Positions 16,145 to 24,872 of a stretch of 64,000 bases of DNA are shown one piece after another. Each line of letters starts with the position of its first letter. Position 1 is the first letter of the stretch. The stretch comes from UBA1479 sp040218445 (GTDB lineage Bacteria; Pseudomonadota; Alphaproteobacteria; Rhodospirillales; Casp-alpha2). The stretch is from contig JAVJRK010000010.1 of NCBI GenBank assembly GCA_040218445.1, positions 124,001 through 188,000 of the forward strand. Direction: 5' to 3'. A program made the translations under genes and the position numbers. The notes below the pieces were generated by a model. That model had not been told where the DNA came from, ran no database searches, and saw nothing but the letters and a program-made list of their open reading frames with translations.

Positions 16145-18109
16145 ATCGGGCGCGTTATCTTCGCTGCCGCGGTCTGAGCGGCCATCGGTAATGGCCTGGG
16201 GCCGGGTACGGTGGCCGAGCGTATCAAGCAGGGCCTTCAGATAATCAGACTGCGCCGACAATTGGTCGGTCGCAAGGCGCGCTTCGTCGGATGCCGAGGC
16301 GGCCAAGCGCTGCGCCGTTTCCGTAACCCGGTCGATGTCACTGGCACAGGCACCCAGGGCGCGTTCGGCACGGTCGACGGCGTCGCGAATGGCCGCCAGG
16401 CGCTGGCGGGATTCCGGATCCTTCAGACTGGCCTGACGCACGGCACCGCCGTTCAAGGCGACGGTCTTGTCGCCGTCGGATGCATTCGGCGTATCGCCGC
16501 CGCCCTGCGGGCGGCCGAACAGGAACTGATTGAATTCTTCCTTCACCTGGCCGACATGCCCGCCCAGTCCATCCAACTGATCGCGGGTCGCGGCAAGATC
16601 CCGGATCAGGGCATCGGTCAGTTCCACATCGATGATCGCGGCCGATGCCTGGCGGCTGACCTGCGACAGATGGCTTGAAATCTGGCCAAGGGCCGCTTCG
16701 CGGGGCAATTCCTGACCGTCCGACTGCGCACGGGCCATGGCCTGTGCCTTGGCCAAGGCGGGCACCGGCGGCTGGCTGGTTTGGTCTTCCTCGATCGCGG
16801 CGAGCAGGCTTTCCATTTCGTCCATTTCCCGGCGGTAATCGGCCAGGGTGCGGCGCATGGCTTCCGCATCATCGGCGGCGGCCTGGGCGCGGCGGGCTTC
16901 GTCTTCCATGTTTTCAACCGCCTGCTGCGTCTTGGCCTGGGCATGGTCCAGGTCCTGGCGCAGGTGTTCTGCATCGGCCGTGGCCGCCATCCAGTCATCG
17001 AACGCACGGGCCAGTTGCCCGATGGCATCGCGGTTACCGCGCCCGGGGATGATGACCGTCCGGTCCCCCCGGGCCAGGCGGTCGGCGGCTTCGGCCAGGG
17101 CCTGCACGGGCCGGGTCAGCGAGCGCATGACGATCAGGCCGATGGTGATGACCCACAGAATGATCCCGGCACCACCCCCGACCAGCGACGCGGCGGCGAA
17201 CTTGCGCGCATCGGACAGGTTCTGCCAACGTTCGGCCGCCAATTCATCGCCCACGGAGGTAAGCGTGGCCAGCGACGGGGACACATAGGCCTGAATGTCG
17301 TCGAACCGCTGAGCTTCTTCATTGACGCGGACCCGCGCCGTGATCAGCGCCATCATGGCGTTCTGGTGGCGGACCAGAAGTTCGGCAATGGCATCCCGGT
17401 CAACCCGCGGCAGGCTCACATCCTTCACACGATTGGTCAATTCCTTATAGGCATCCTGCAACTGCACAAGATTGACCGGATCGCCGGTCAGAACCATTTC
17501 GCTGCCCAGATGATTGATCCTGGATAGAAGTTCGGTAACCCCCCGTTTGCCGGATGTGGCCAACCGGGGCGCCAGGGCCTGATCTGCGTCGCGCAGGGCC
17601 ACACCCGCCGCCGCGGGATCACCCGGCAATCCGGTATCGAGCGACGAAAGGTGCTGATCATACTGGACCAGGCCGTCCTTCAAGGTGGCGATGGGCCGTT
17701 CCAGATCGCCCGCATCCGCGTGGGAAGACAAAGCATCCAACACCCGCGACTGCGTATTCAAACGATTGCGGATTTCCTTGGCGTCATCCTGGCCGCGCGT
17801 CAGGATAAACTGCTTTTCCCGGGCCTGAAGAGCCGCCTGCCCGCGGGCCACTTCGGTCACCATGGCGTTAAGGTTTTGCGCCCGCTCCAACCCCAGTTGG
17901 GCCGCCGATACCCGGTCATTCACATGTACGATCAAACCGGCATAAACCATCACCGCCAGCAGGCCGAGCACGACGAAAATTCCCGTCCGCGAGGACAGGC
18001 TTATGCCACCAAGAAACGTCCGGCTGCCGTATGTCGGGCGCCGAAGGGCAAGATAAGTATGGTCGTAGTCGCGATCTGCCACGGGTGCTATGTGCCTAAT
18101 GCTTGTCAC
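16115..18109 (-). CDS. HAMP-domain membrane sensor with coiled-coil output, lacking a canonical MCP signalling tip
   Basis: A 664-residue protein starting at GTG 18109. It has a cytoplasmic N-terminus, a first transmembrane helix (TGIFVVLGLLAVMVYAGLIVHV), a helical periplasmic domain of about 225 residues, a second helix (VGGGAGIILWVITIGLIVM) and a HAMP domain (RSLTRPVQALAEAADRLARGDRTVIIPGRGNRDAIGQLARAFDDW split over about 50 residues). Long coiled-coil regions follow. The conserved chemoreceptor hairpin tip and a histidine-kinase domain are both absent, so it may be a degenerate chemoreceptor, a partner of another sensor, or a structural protein. The 3' end overlaps pgk by 30 nt. Confidence 0.75.
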   Translation of the reverse strand: MTSIRHIAPVADRDYDHTYLALRRPTYGSRTFLGGISLSSRTGIFVVLGLLAVMVYAGLIVHVNDRVSAAQLGLERAQNLNAMVTEVARGQAALQAREKQFILTRGQDDAKEIRNRLNTQSRVLDALSSHADAGDLERPIATLKDGLVQYDQHLSSLDTGLPGDPAAAGVALRDADQALAPRLATSGKRGVTELLSRINHLGSEMVLTGDPVNLVQLQDAYKELTNRVKDVSLPRVDRDAIAELLVRHQNAMMALITARVRVNEEAQRFDDIQAYVSPSLATLTSVGDELAAERWQNLSDARKFAAASLVGGGAGIILWVITIGLIVMRSLTRPVQALAEAADRLARGDRTVIIPGRGNRDAIGQLARAFDDWMAATADAEHLRQDLDHAQAKTQQAVENMEDEARRAQAAADDAEAMRRTLADYRREMDEMESLLAAIEEDQTSQPPVPALAKAQAMARAQSDGQELPREAALGQISSHLSQVSRQASAAIIDVELTDALIRDLAATRDQLDGLGGHVGQVKEEFNQFLFGRPQGGGDTPNASDGDKTVALNGGAVRQASLKDPESRQRLAAIRDAVDRAERALGACASDIDRVTETAQRLAASASDEARLATDQLSAQSDYLKALLDTLGHRTRPQAITDGRSDRGSEDNAPDSAAQDRDAG

Positions 18110-18291
18110 ACACCGGTATCGTCTAAACCCCGGTGCTGTCTAGTAGATATAAAGTCTAGGCCACAGCCTGCGAAGATTTCCTTAAAAAGCCGGGGACGGG
18201 GAATTTTGGAACCTAGACCTTTCGGCTTGTTGTATTCGCCCCAAAATATGGCATCATTCGGCATCGATTCGCATATGGGGAAATCAACATC

Positions 18292-18495
18292 ATGGTCGGA
18301 CCGGTCGGACCGCTTGGCACCGTCGCGAACCTTTTGGGGCTGAAGCGCACCCTTAAGCAAGAGGAACTGGCCGTCGACTTGGCGCAACAGGCACAGAAAA
18401 ACCAGCAAGAAGCCGGTGCCCAAGCTGTCGATGTTTCCGAAATCGACCCCAATGCACCCGCCCGCCGGGGCCAGATCATCGACGTGATCGCCTGA
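18292..18495 (+). CDS. Small hypothetical protein
   Basis: A 67-residue frame, MVGPVGPLGTVANLLGLKRT followed by a predicted amphipathic helix rich in Glu, Gln and Ala (KQEELAVDLAQQAQKNQQ) and a C-terminal ARRGQIIDVIA. I do not recognise a family. It is favoured as real over the overlapping minus-strand frames because its composition is protein-like and a GGGGAAA element precedes the ATG. It lies between the divergent HAMP sensor gene and the NUDIX gene. Confidence 0.5.
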   Translation: MVGPVGPLGTVANLLGLKRTLKQEELAVDLAQQAQKNQQEAGAQAVDVSEIDPNAPARRGQIIDVIA

Positions 18496-18606
18496 TCCTT
18501 CGCACTGTTACCATCATGCAAAGCAGGATGACATCCCAGGCGCCCCACCGCCGCATGGGATGATGGCGTGTTTTGCCGGGCGGCCTGATCGGATACAGTC
18601 CAGGTC

Positions 18607-19050
18607 ATGAGTGACGACACCAATAAATCGGGCTCGAATAAATCCGGTCCCAGCGTTTGGGCCGTTCCCGAAGGGGACGACCGCGAACGCCTGACCTGCC
18701 TGGATTGCGGGTTCATTCACTACGACAACCCCAAGGTCATCACCGGCGTGGTTGCAACCTGGGAAGACCGCTATCTGATGTGCCGCCGCGCGATCGAGCC
18801 GCGCAAGGGTTTCTGGACCGTCCCGGCGGGGTTTCTTGAACTGGGGGAAAGCACATCCGACGGGGCAAAGCGCGAAGCCTGGGAAGAAGCCCGGATCAAC
18901 GTCGAGATCACGGGTTTGATCGGGCTTTACGAAATTCCCCGAATTTCCCAGATCTACATCCTTCACGCAGGGCACATGACGGCCAAAGCCCACGCCCCCG
19001 GCCCGGAAAGCGCCGAAACACACCTTCTGTCCTGGGATGAAATTCCATGA
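18607..19050 (+). CDS. NUDIX hydrolase, shortened by an in-frame TGA
   Basis: A 147-residue frame with a NUDIX box at residues 75-97 (G in AGFLELGE, then REAWEEA with the final Gly of the box replaced by Ala) and an upstream CLDC pair resembling a half zinc ribbon. The family hydrolyses nucleoside diphosphates linked to another moiety. The frame ends with LSWDEIP then TGA, but the same frame continues as DDLAFPSIRWALERHREG to a TAG at 19152, exactly how intact relatives continue after a tryptophan. The TGA therefore looks like a TGG-to-TGA change; the full gene would be 181 codons. The catalytic box is intact, so the short form might still function. Confidence 0.75.
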   Translation: MSDDTNKSGSNKSGPSVWAVPEGDDRERLTCLDCGFIHYDNPKVITGVVATWEDRYLMCRRAIEPRKGFWTVPAGFLELGESTSDGAKREAWEEARINVEITGLIGLYEIPRISQIYILHAGHMTAKAHAPGPESAETHLLSWDEIP

Positions 19051-19209
19051 GACGATCTTGCCTTTCCGTCGATCCGCTGGGCGTTGGAGCGCCACCGCGA
19101 AGGCCTGCCGCCCGGCATTACCCAGGCCCCGCCGCGCCCGGCCGCAAGCTAGGCAATTTTTTCCGCCTTTTGAGATTCCGTTAACCTTTGCGCGCCTATT
19201 CTCGGCGTC

Positions 19210-19452
19210 ATGGACAGCGTCAACACCACGCCCGGCGGCTCGACCGCCCTTCCCGCCAAAACCACGGCAAAAACGTCGGTCGTTTACGAGTCCGAATCCC
19301 TTCGCGAAGTTCAAGCCCGGGCCACCCACATCCGCCATGGCGAAACCGCCATCGAGCGGCGGGGCATGCGCCGCCTGAACGAAGCCATGGATTCCGGCCA
19401 GGACCTGCGCCGCGACGTGCCGCGTGGGTTCTACCTCAACATCACTGTTTAG
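19210..19452 (+). CDS. Small hypothetical protein
   Basis: An 80-residue, basic, Arg-rich frame with no signal peptide or transmembrane segment; the C-terminal half (AIERRGMRRLNEAMDSGQDL, then PRGFYLNITV) looks like a folded helical motif. I do not recognise the family. There is no clear Shine-Dalgarno sequence; a TATTCT at 19197-19202 lies 8 nt before the ATG and could be a -10 element giving a nearly leaderless transcript, which is speculative. Confidence 0.5.
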   Translation: MDSVNTTPGGSTALPAKTTAKTSVVYESESLREVQARATHIRHGETAIERRGMRRLNEAMDSGQDLRRDVPRGFYLNITV

Positions 19453-19567
19453 CGCGCCCGCTGCATTCAATTGCGCCTAAAGCTTGATCCCGGGCGTCGC
19501 CGTCCATAGCTTTTCCTCATCAGTTTTTTGCCCTTATCCACCCCATCGCCCCGGAGTTTCCCGGCCC

Positions 19568-19999
19568 GTGTTCAGATCCATCCAAGTTTCCATCTTGCTG
19601 TGGGGAGCATTAACCGCCGCAAGCGCACAGGCAGCCGATCTGTCGGTGACGGTGCAGGGTTTGGCATCCGATCAGGGTGATGTGCATATCGCTGTCTATA
19701 ACGTCCCGGAAACCTTTCCCAACGGCGACGGCATGCTGATCGAAGGCCGCGCAGTCCCCAACGGACGGCGCGCGACCTGGACATTCAAGGGGCTGGAACC
19801 GGGCACTTACGCCATCGCCACTTTCCATGACGCCAACGGCAATCATTCCTTCGATCAGGGGGTGTTCGGCATCCCGCTTGAGGATTTCGGGTTTTCCATG
19901 GGGGCCCGCGCCATACTCAGCGCGCCCGCGTTCGAAGACGCGGCCTTCACCCTGGAAGGCCCTGGCCGCGCCATCATGATCGATCTGGGAAACGATTAA
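19568..19999 (+). CDS. DUF2141 family exported protein
   Basis: From the GTG at 19568 the product is 143 residues with a signal peptide (SIQVSILLWGALTAASAQAA). The mature part matches DUF2141: a beta-sandwich start (LSVTVQGLASDQGDVHIAVYN), the central FKGLEPGTYAIATFHDANGN, and the hallmark FGIPLEDFGFSMGA. Such proteins are periplasmic or surface-located and of unknown function. The longer frame from 19484 places non-signal residues before the signal peptide and is rejected. Confidence 0.75.
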   Translation: MFRSIQVSILLWGALTAASAQAADLSVTVQGLASDQGDVHIAVYNVPETFPNGDGMLIEGRAVPNGRRATWTFKGLEPGTYAIATFHDANGNHSFDQGVFGIPLEDFGFSMGARAILSAPAFEDAAFTLEGPGRAIMIDLGND

Positions 20000-20036
20000 C
20001 GGCTAGCGGCTAACGGCGCAGCCGGCACATAGGCTG

Positions 20037-20834
20037 TTATTGAACGTCGGAACCGCCGAATTCCTGCTGATAAATCTGCGCGATATCCAAGGGAAAGGCC
20101 GCCATCCCGAACGAGCCGTCAGGCCCGCCGCGTTGAATCATTTCTGCCAGTTGAGGATCGTTTTTCAATTGCTGGAAGGGACGGCTGAGTACCGCCGACG
20201 GTGCCTTCGCCGTCACGCCGGCAATGTCCAGGCCGTCGACGGCTGCAATCATGTCATCACGTGACATCTTGGTGCCGGCGGGCGCGCAGTAATACCCGAA
20301 CAGATGGTTGTCGTAACGCGCACGGGGATCGACAGGGTCCATATTGAATTCAGCGTGGAAGCCCACACAGCTCTGCCCCGCTTGTCCGCGCTCAAACGCC
20401 AGCAGGTAGTAGGGAACCTTACCTCTATGAGAGAAGCTTTGGTCCGCGTATTTAAGATTGGCGGCCTTGGACATATTCCACATTTCAAGGGTTTCGCGGG
20501 TCAGTTTGGCAAAATCAAGTACATGGCGGTCGCCGCCCTGAGCACCACCGCTATAGAACGAAGCTTCGACGGAAATAACTTCGGCCTGGGCGCCGCCCTC
20601 ACCCTTGAACAGGGCATATTCCTCTTCCTGGTAGTTGTCTTTGTATTCGGCGCGCAAGGCACTTTGCGGTGCAAGCCCCGGCGCATTGAAGCTCAAAAGT
20701 TCCAGCCCCGCCGGTACAGACGATACGGCGGGATGAATATTGCTCGGCCCATTGCCTACACAGCCGGTGACCGCAAAAATCCCGACAACGGCCAGCGCGG
20801 TTCGGGACACTTTTGAAAACAAGGAAGAGGTCAT
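20037..20834 (-). CDS. Hypothetical lipoprotein
   Basis: A 265-residue protein whose N-terminus is a lipoprotein signal (LFSKVSRTALAVVGIFAVTGC, lipobox VTGC), so it is probably anchored in a membrane facing the periplasm. The mature part has no motif I recognise; it contains two Cys (QSCVGFHAEF and GYYCAPAG) that could form a disulfide. The ATG at 20834 is chosen because the lipoprotein signal follows directly and a GGAG element lies upstream. The extension to 20936 would bury the signal and is rejected. Confidence 0.65.
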   Translation of the reverse strand: MTSSLFSKVSRTALAVVGIFAVTGCVGNGPSNIHPAVSSVPAGLELLSFNAPGLAPQSALRAEYKDNYQEEEYALFKGEGGAQAEVISVEASFYSGGAQGGDRHVLDFAKLTRETLEMWNMSKAANLKYADQSFSHRGKVPYYLLAFERGQAGQSCVGFHAEFNMDPVDPRARYDNHLFGYYCAPAGTKMSRDDMIAAVDGLDIAGVTAKAPSAVLSRPFQQLKNDPQLAEMIQRGGPDGSFGMAAFPLDIAQIYQQEFGGSDVQ

Positions 20835-20990
20835 TTCAACACACTCCGTAACAATGGCACGACCCGGAACCCGTCCCATCCCGGAACTAACTTCAATTCT
20901 GCATCTTAATTTGAGGGCGGGCATCCGGGAAATCAACTTCTCGTGCAGGAAAAATCGCGCATGCCGCTTCCCGCATTCGAACCGGCGGCG

Positions 20991-21560
20991 TCAGAACCCC
21001 CGCCCCTGTTCCGCCAGGAACGTAAGTTCCTCCTCGGTCGATTGTCGGCCCAGAACCTCGTTACGGTGGGGAAAACGGCCGAAATCGCGGATGATCGCAT
21101 GATGCTTCAGGGCAGATTCGGTACAGGCCTCGATCGGAATGGTCGCGAACAGCAAAACGGACCGTTCCTGCATTTCCAGGTTTTCCGCATGCATCAACGG
21201 CATATAGAGGAACATCCGCTGCGCCCAATCCAGTTCACGGTCGTGCCGCGCGAGCAGGGCCTTGCGCGCATGGGCCAGGGCCTGCTCATCCGTTGCAAAG
21301 GCCTGGGCACTGTCGCGAAACAAATTGCGCGGAACCTGATCCAAAAGAATGACCAACGCCAGACACCCCAGGGCCTTGCGAGCCAGGCTGTCGTAATGGC
21401 CTTCCGCCGCCCAATGATAATGATCTTCGAACTGGACCCGGATTTGCTTATCGAAATCGGCGGATTCCTGGAACCAGACATCACGGAACTGTGGTTCCCC
21501 CGCACTGTCGTATTCGAACCAGAATTCCAGAACCTCGTCGATGACCTCCGCCCGGGACAT
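20991..21560 (-). CDS. DUF924 family protein
   Basis: A 189-residue protein beginning MSRAEVIDEVLEFWFEYDSA, the standard DUF924 N-terminus. Other family motifs follow: LALVILLDQVPRNLFRDSAQ AFATD (split here) and MFLYMPLMHAENLEMQERS. The ATG at 21560 has an excellent Shine-Dalgarno sequence (GAGGAGG, 6-nt spacing); the longer frame to 21764 is not supported. Function is unknown; the fold is an all-helical TPR-like bundle in the family. Confidence 0.85.
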   Translation of the reverse strand: MSRAEVIDEVLEFWFEYDSAGEPQFRDVWFQESADFDKQIRVQFEDHYHWAAEGHYDSLARKALGCLALVILLDQVPRNLFRDSAQAFATDEQALAHARKALLARHDRELDWAQRMFLYMPLMHAENLEMQERSVLLFATIPIEACTESALKHHAIIRDFGRFPHRNEVLGRQSTEEELTFLAEQGRGF

Positions 21561-21706
21561 TCGGACCTCCTCGCCAGTTTTCCTGTCCAGCCGATCATAA
21601 CAGGCCCGCAGGCTCTTGTTATGTCTCCCTTTGCGCGATAGCGTACTCGCCCAGGCCGCATCGCGGCCGGTTTTTCCGGCATGACCCCGAAGAAAGGATA
21701 CCCCGA

Positions 21707-21931
21707 ATGACAGAGCGGCCCCAGCGCCCCGGACGTCTCGGCCTGGTATTTCCCGCTTGGGCATTGGCCGTTGCCGTGCTTGTCGTCACCGGCTGCGAGC
21801 CCAAGGTGCAGGTCACCGCGCCGGATAAACCCATCGTCATCAATCTGAATGTGAAGATCGAACACGAAGTCCGTGTCAAACTGGAAAAAGACGTGGACGA
21901 CCTTCTCAAGAAAAACAGCGATTTGTTCTGA
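21707..21931 (+). CDS. ynbE: YnbE-family lipoprotein
   Basis: A 74-residue lipoprotein: a signal ending in the lipobox VVTGC, then the family core KVQVTAPDKPIVINLNVKIE HEVRV (split) and a lysine/aspartate-rich end. In E. coli, YnbE works with the AsmA-like protein YdbH and with YdbL in transport of phospholipid between the membranes. Here ynbE overlaps ydbL by one base (TGATG), but no ydbH lies beside them, which is unusual. Confidence 0.85.
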   Translation: MTERPQRPGRLGLVFPAWALAVAVLVVTGCEPKVQVTAPDKPIVINLNVKIEHEVRVKLEKDVDDLLKKNSDLF

Positions 21932-22266
21932 TGAAGCGCATGATGAAATCGACGGTCCTGTCAGCGATCCTAATGCTCACGATGCTGGGCGGGGCCTTTG
22001 CCATGGACCTGAACGCGGCCAAAGGCCAGGGATTGGTCGGCGAACGGCCGGATGGATATCTGGGCGCCGTCGCTGCGGGTCGGACCGACGTGCAGGCCCT
22101 GATCAACGACATCAACAGCCGTCGCCGTGCCCAGTACCAGGCGATTGCGCAAAAGCGCGGCACCTCGCTTGGCGCCGTCGAACAGTTCGTCGGCCAAAAG
22201 CTCATTTCCCGCGCTGCCCCCGGCGAATACGTCATGACGCCCGGCGGGCAATGGGTTCGAAAGTAA
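21931..22266 (+). CDS. ydbL: YdbL family (DUF1318) periplasmic protein
   Basis: A 111-residue protein with a signal peptide (STVLSAILMLTMLGGAFA) and the DUF1318 core: AKGQGLVGERPDGYLGAVAA, INDINSRRRAQYQAIAQKRG and the C-terminal PGGQWVRK. In E. coli it modulates the YdbH-YnbE inter-membrane lipid bridge. It is translationally coupled to ynbE through the TGATG overlap. Confidence 0.88.
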   Translation: MKRMMKSTVLSAILMLTMLGGAFAMDLNAAKGQGLVGERPDGYLGAVAAGRTDVQALINDINSRRRAQYQAIAQKRGTSLGAVEQFVGQKLISRAAPGEYVMTPGGQWVRK

Positions 22267-22280
22267 CGGCAGCGCCCCCC

Positions 22281-22496
22281 ATGAGCCCATCCGACACCGA
22301 CGACGTGACCGCGGTCCTTGACTGGCTGAAGCAGTTTCAGGGCTTCCAGCCGGAAGGCGTGGAACTGGCCGACCCGGCGGGGGCCGCCCGTGCCGCCGCC
22401 AAGGCCGGGCGCGAGGCCGCATTGGACCTTCCGTTCGATGCCGACCCCACGGGTTTCACCCTTTTATTGGACAGCTTGGCCCGGAAAGACCCGTGA
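22281..22496 (+). CDS. AtzG/GatC-like small amidase partner (DUF4089-like)
   Basis: A 71-residue acidic protein ending ALDLPFDADPTGFTLLLDSL, which resembles the C-terminus of AtzG/DUF4089 proteins. These are small GatC-like subunits that stabilise AtzE-type amidases. The gene overlaps the amidase by 4 nt, and this arrangement is the main support. A longer frame beginning at 21873 overlaps ydbL and is rejected in favour of the ATG at 22281. The family call is moderate; sequence similarity beyond the C-terminal block is weak. Confidence 0.6.
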   Translation: MSPSDTDDVTAVLDWLKQFQGFQPEGVELADPAGAARAAAKAGREAALDLPFDADPTGFTLLLDSLARKDP

Positions 22497-23920
22497 CCGC
22501 GAACGCCGCCGATCCCGCCTTCATGACCCTGGCCGAAGCCGCCGCATTGCTGGCCGCCGGCAAGATATCGTCGCGCGAGTTGACGCGCATCTGTCTGGAC
22601 CGTCTGAAGGCACATAACGATGCCCTGCACATCCTTGCCGGCATTGACGAAGACGACGCCCTGGCCCAGGCCGATGCCGCCGACGCGGCGCGCGCCAAAG
22701 GCGGCGACCTGGGGCCGCTGCACGGCGTGCCCCTGGCCCATAAGGATATGTATTACCGCAAGGGCCGAGTGTCGGCCTGCGGTTCGGTCATTCGCAAGGA
22801 TTTCATCCCGGATCACACATCGACGGCGCTCAACCGCCTGGATGCCCAGGGGGCCTTGGATATCGCGCGCCTGAACATGGTGGAATTCGCGTTCGGCGTG
22901 ACCGGCCATAACGACGTCGTCGGCACCCCGAAAAACCCCTGGAACACGGCCCATATGACCGGGGGATCGTCCTCGGGCTCGGGCGCGGCCGTCGCGGCCC
23001 GGCTGTGTTTCGGCGCCCTGGGGTCGGACACGGGCGGCTCCATCCGCCTGCCCGCCGCCTGCTGCGGCCTGGTCGGCATGAAGCCGACCTACGGCCGGGT
23101 CAGCCGCCATGGCGCCATGCCGCTGGCCCATTCCCTGGATACGGTCGGCCCCCTGACCCGCACCGTGCGCGACAACGCGCTGATGATGCAGGCCATCGCC
23201 GGGCACGATCCCAACGACCCCGTGACCTCGACCATGCCCGTCGTCGATTATGGGGCGGAACTGAAAAAAGACGTGCGCGGCCTGAAACTGGGCGTGCCGG
23301 AAAATTTCTTTTACGATGGTGTCGACCCCGAAATCCGCGCCCTGGTCGAAGCCAGCTTGAAGACCTACGAAGACCTGGGATGCGTAATCGTGCCGATCAA
23401 GGTGCCGGACGCCGTCACCATCATGAACCGCCTGACCAATCTGATCACCGCGACCGAGGGGGCCTCGGTCCATGCTCGCTGGCTTGCCGAACAGGCATCC
23501 GATTACGGCCCGCAGACCCGTGCGCGCCTGGCCATCGGCCTGTTCACGCCGGCCAGCCTGTACCTGCGCGTGCTGACGCTGCGCAAACAATTGGTGCGGG
23601 AATTCTGCGATCAGGTATTCGGCCAAGTCGATGCGCTGCATACACCCCTGATGGTCATGCCCGTGCCGACCCTGGCCGAAAGCAACATGGCCGCCAATCC
23701 GGGCTTCGCCGATTACCTGTTGAAGATCGGCCACAACACCCGCCCCGGTAATTTCTTAGGATTGCCCGGCCTGAACATGCCCTGCGGCTTCACGTCGGAC
23801 GGCCTGCCGTGCTCATTCCAACTGATGGGGCGTCCCTTCGACGAAGGGCTGCTGTACCGCCTGGGCCATGCTTATCAGCAGGCCACGGACTGGCACAACC
23901 GCGCACCGGACTTGGCTTGA
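22493..23920 (+). CDS. Amidase signature enzyme (GatA/AtzE-like)
   Basis: A 475-residue amidase starting at GTG 22493. The Ser-cisSer-Lys triad is visible: Lys about 84 in PLAHKDMYY, the cis-Ser about 159 in TGGSSSGSGAAVA, and the nucleophile about 183 in GSDTGGSIRLPAA. Spacing matches GatA. The upstream small AtzG-like partner and absence of gatB nearby argue for a small-molecule amide hydrolase rather than the tRNA amidotransferase. The substrate is unknown. It is convergent with ftsY, with only 4 nt between the genes. Confidence 0.88.
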   Translation: MTANAADPAFMTLAEAAALLAAGKISSRELTRICLDRLKAHNDALHILAGIDEDDALAQADAADAARAKGGDLGPLHGVPLAHKDMYYRKGRVSACGSVIRKDFIPDHTSTALNRLDAQGALDIARLNMVEFAFGVTGHNDVVGTPKNPWNTAHMTGGSSSGSGAAVAARLCFGALGSDTGGSIRLPAACCGLVGMKPTYGRVSRHGAMPLAHSLDTVGPLTRTVRDNALMMQAIAGHDPNDPVTSTMPVVDYGAELKKDVRGLKLGVPENFFYDGVDPEIRALVEASLKTYEDLGCVIVPIKVPDAVTIMNRLTNLITATEGASVHARWLAEQASDYGPQTRARLAIGLFTPASLYLRVLTLRKQLVREFCDQVFGQVDALHTPLMVMPVPTLAESNMAANPGFADYLLKIGHNTRPGNFLGLPGLNMPCGFTSDGLPCSFQLMGRPFDEGLLYRLGHAYQQATDWHNRAPDLA

Positions 23921-23924
23921 ACGC

Positions 23925-24872
23925 CTAGTCTTTCAAGCCCATCAGTGAACGGGCGAAGGCCCGGGCCTCGAACGGGCGCAGATCGTCAATGCCCTCGCCC
24001 ACGCCGACGGCATGGACCGGCAGACCGAATTTCTCGGCCAATGACACCACCACGCCGCCCTTGGCCGAGCCGTCCAGCTTGGTCATCACCAATCCGGTAA
24101 CCTCGACCGCCTGCTTGAACACTTCGACCTGGGCATGGGCATTCTGGCCGATGGTGGCATCCATCACCAACAGGCAGGCATGGGGGGCCGTGTCGTCCTG
24201 TTTCTTGATGACGCGCACGACCTTTTCCAATTCGGCCATCAGGTCCTTTTTGTTCTGAAGGCGCCCCGCCGTATCGATGATGACCACGTCATGGCCCTGA
24301 TCGCGCCCGTCCTTGACCGCATCGAAGGCCAAACCCGCCGGGTCCGCCCCCTGGTCGCGTGCAAGGACCGGGCAGCCCGAACGCTCGCCCCAGACCTGCA
24401 GTTGTTCGATCGCGGCGGCACGGAAGGTATCACCGGCGGCCAGCAGGACCGACTTGCCCTGAGCCTTGAACTGGCTGGCCAGTTTGCCGATGGTCGTGGT
24501 CTTGCCCGACCCGTTGACCCCGCAGACCAGGATCACGAAGGGCTTGGCGCCGGTGTCGACCGCAAGCGGCATGGCCACGGGTGTGAGAAGATTTGCAATT
24601 TCGTCGGCCAGGGCCTGTTTGACCTCGTCGTCGGTGACTTCCTTGTCGAACCGCTCGCGGGCCACCGCGGCCGTCAACTTGGCTGCCGTCGCGACGCCCA
24701 TGTCGCCGCGAATGAGAATTTCTTCAAGCTCGTCCAGGGCATCCTGATCCAGCTTGCGTTTGGTGAACACGCCGGTGATCGCACCGCCGACCCGGTCGGC
24801 GGATTTCGACAAGCCCGACCGCAGGCGGGAAAGCCAGCCGCCGTTTTGGTTTTCCGATGTTCCGTCCGCCAT
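23925..24872 (-). CDS. ftsY: Signal recognition particle receptor FtsY
   Basis: A 315-residue SRP GTPase. It lacks a long acidic A domain (N-terminus only about 40 residues). The GTPase motifs are G1 GVNGSGKTT (about 118-126), G3 DTAGR (about 200-204) and G4 TKLDG (about 264-268), ending with the FtsY-typical GVGEGIDDLRPFEARAFARS. It docks ribosome-SRP complexes at the membrane. It is the last gene of a minus-strand series ferredoxin-dapF-mtaB-ftsY; mtaB ends on its first base. Confidence 0.96.
   Translation of the reverse strand: MADGTSENQNGGWLSRLRSGLSKSADRVGGAITGVFTKRKLDQDALDELEEILIRGDMGVATAAKLTAAVARERFDKEVTDDEVKQALADEIANLLTPVAMPLAVDTGAKPFVILVCGVNGSGKTTTIGKLASQFKAQGKSVLLAAGDTFRAAAIEQLQVWGERSGCPVLARDQGADPAGLAFDAVKDGRDQGHDVVIIDTAGRLQNKKDLMAELEKVVRVIKKQDDTAPHACLLVMDATIGQNAHAQVEVFKQAVEVTGLVMTKLDGSAKGGVVVSLAEKFGLPVHAVGVGEGIDDLRPFEARAFARSLMGLKD

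Noticed and set aside
18607..19152. Genome-wide recoding of TGA as tryptophan
   Set aside because: Many intact genes of the window end at TGA with overlapping downstream starts, so TGA is a true stop.
18514..19470. 318-codon minus-strand ORF over the NUDIX gene and the following small gene
   Set aside because: The plus strand encodes a NUDIX box; the minus frame has no recognisable domain and covers several unrelated genes.
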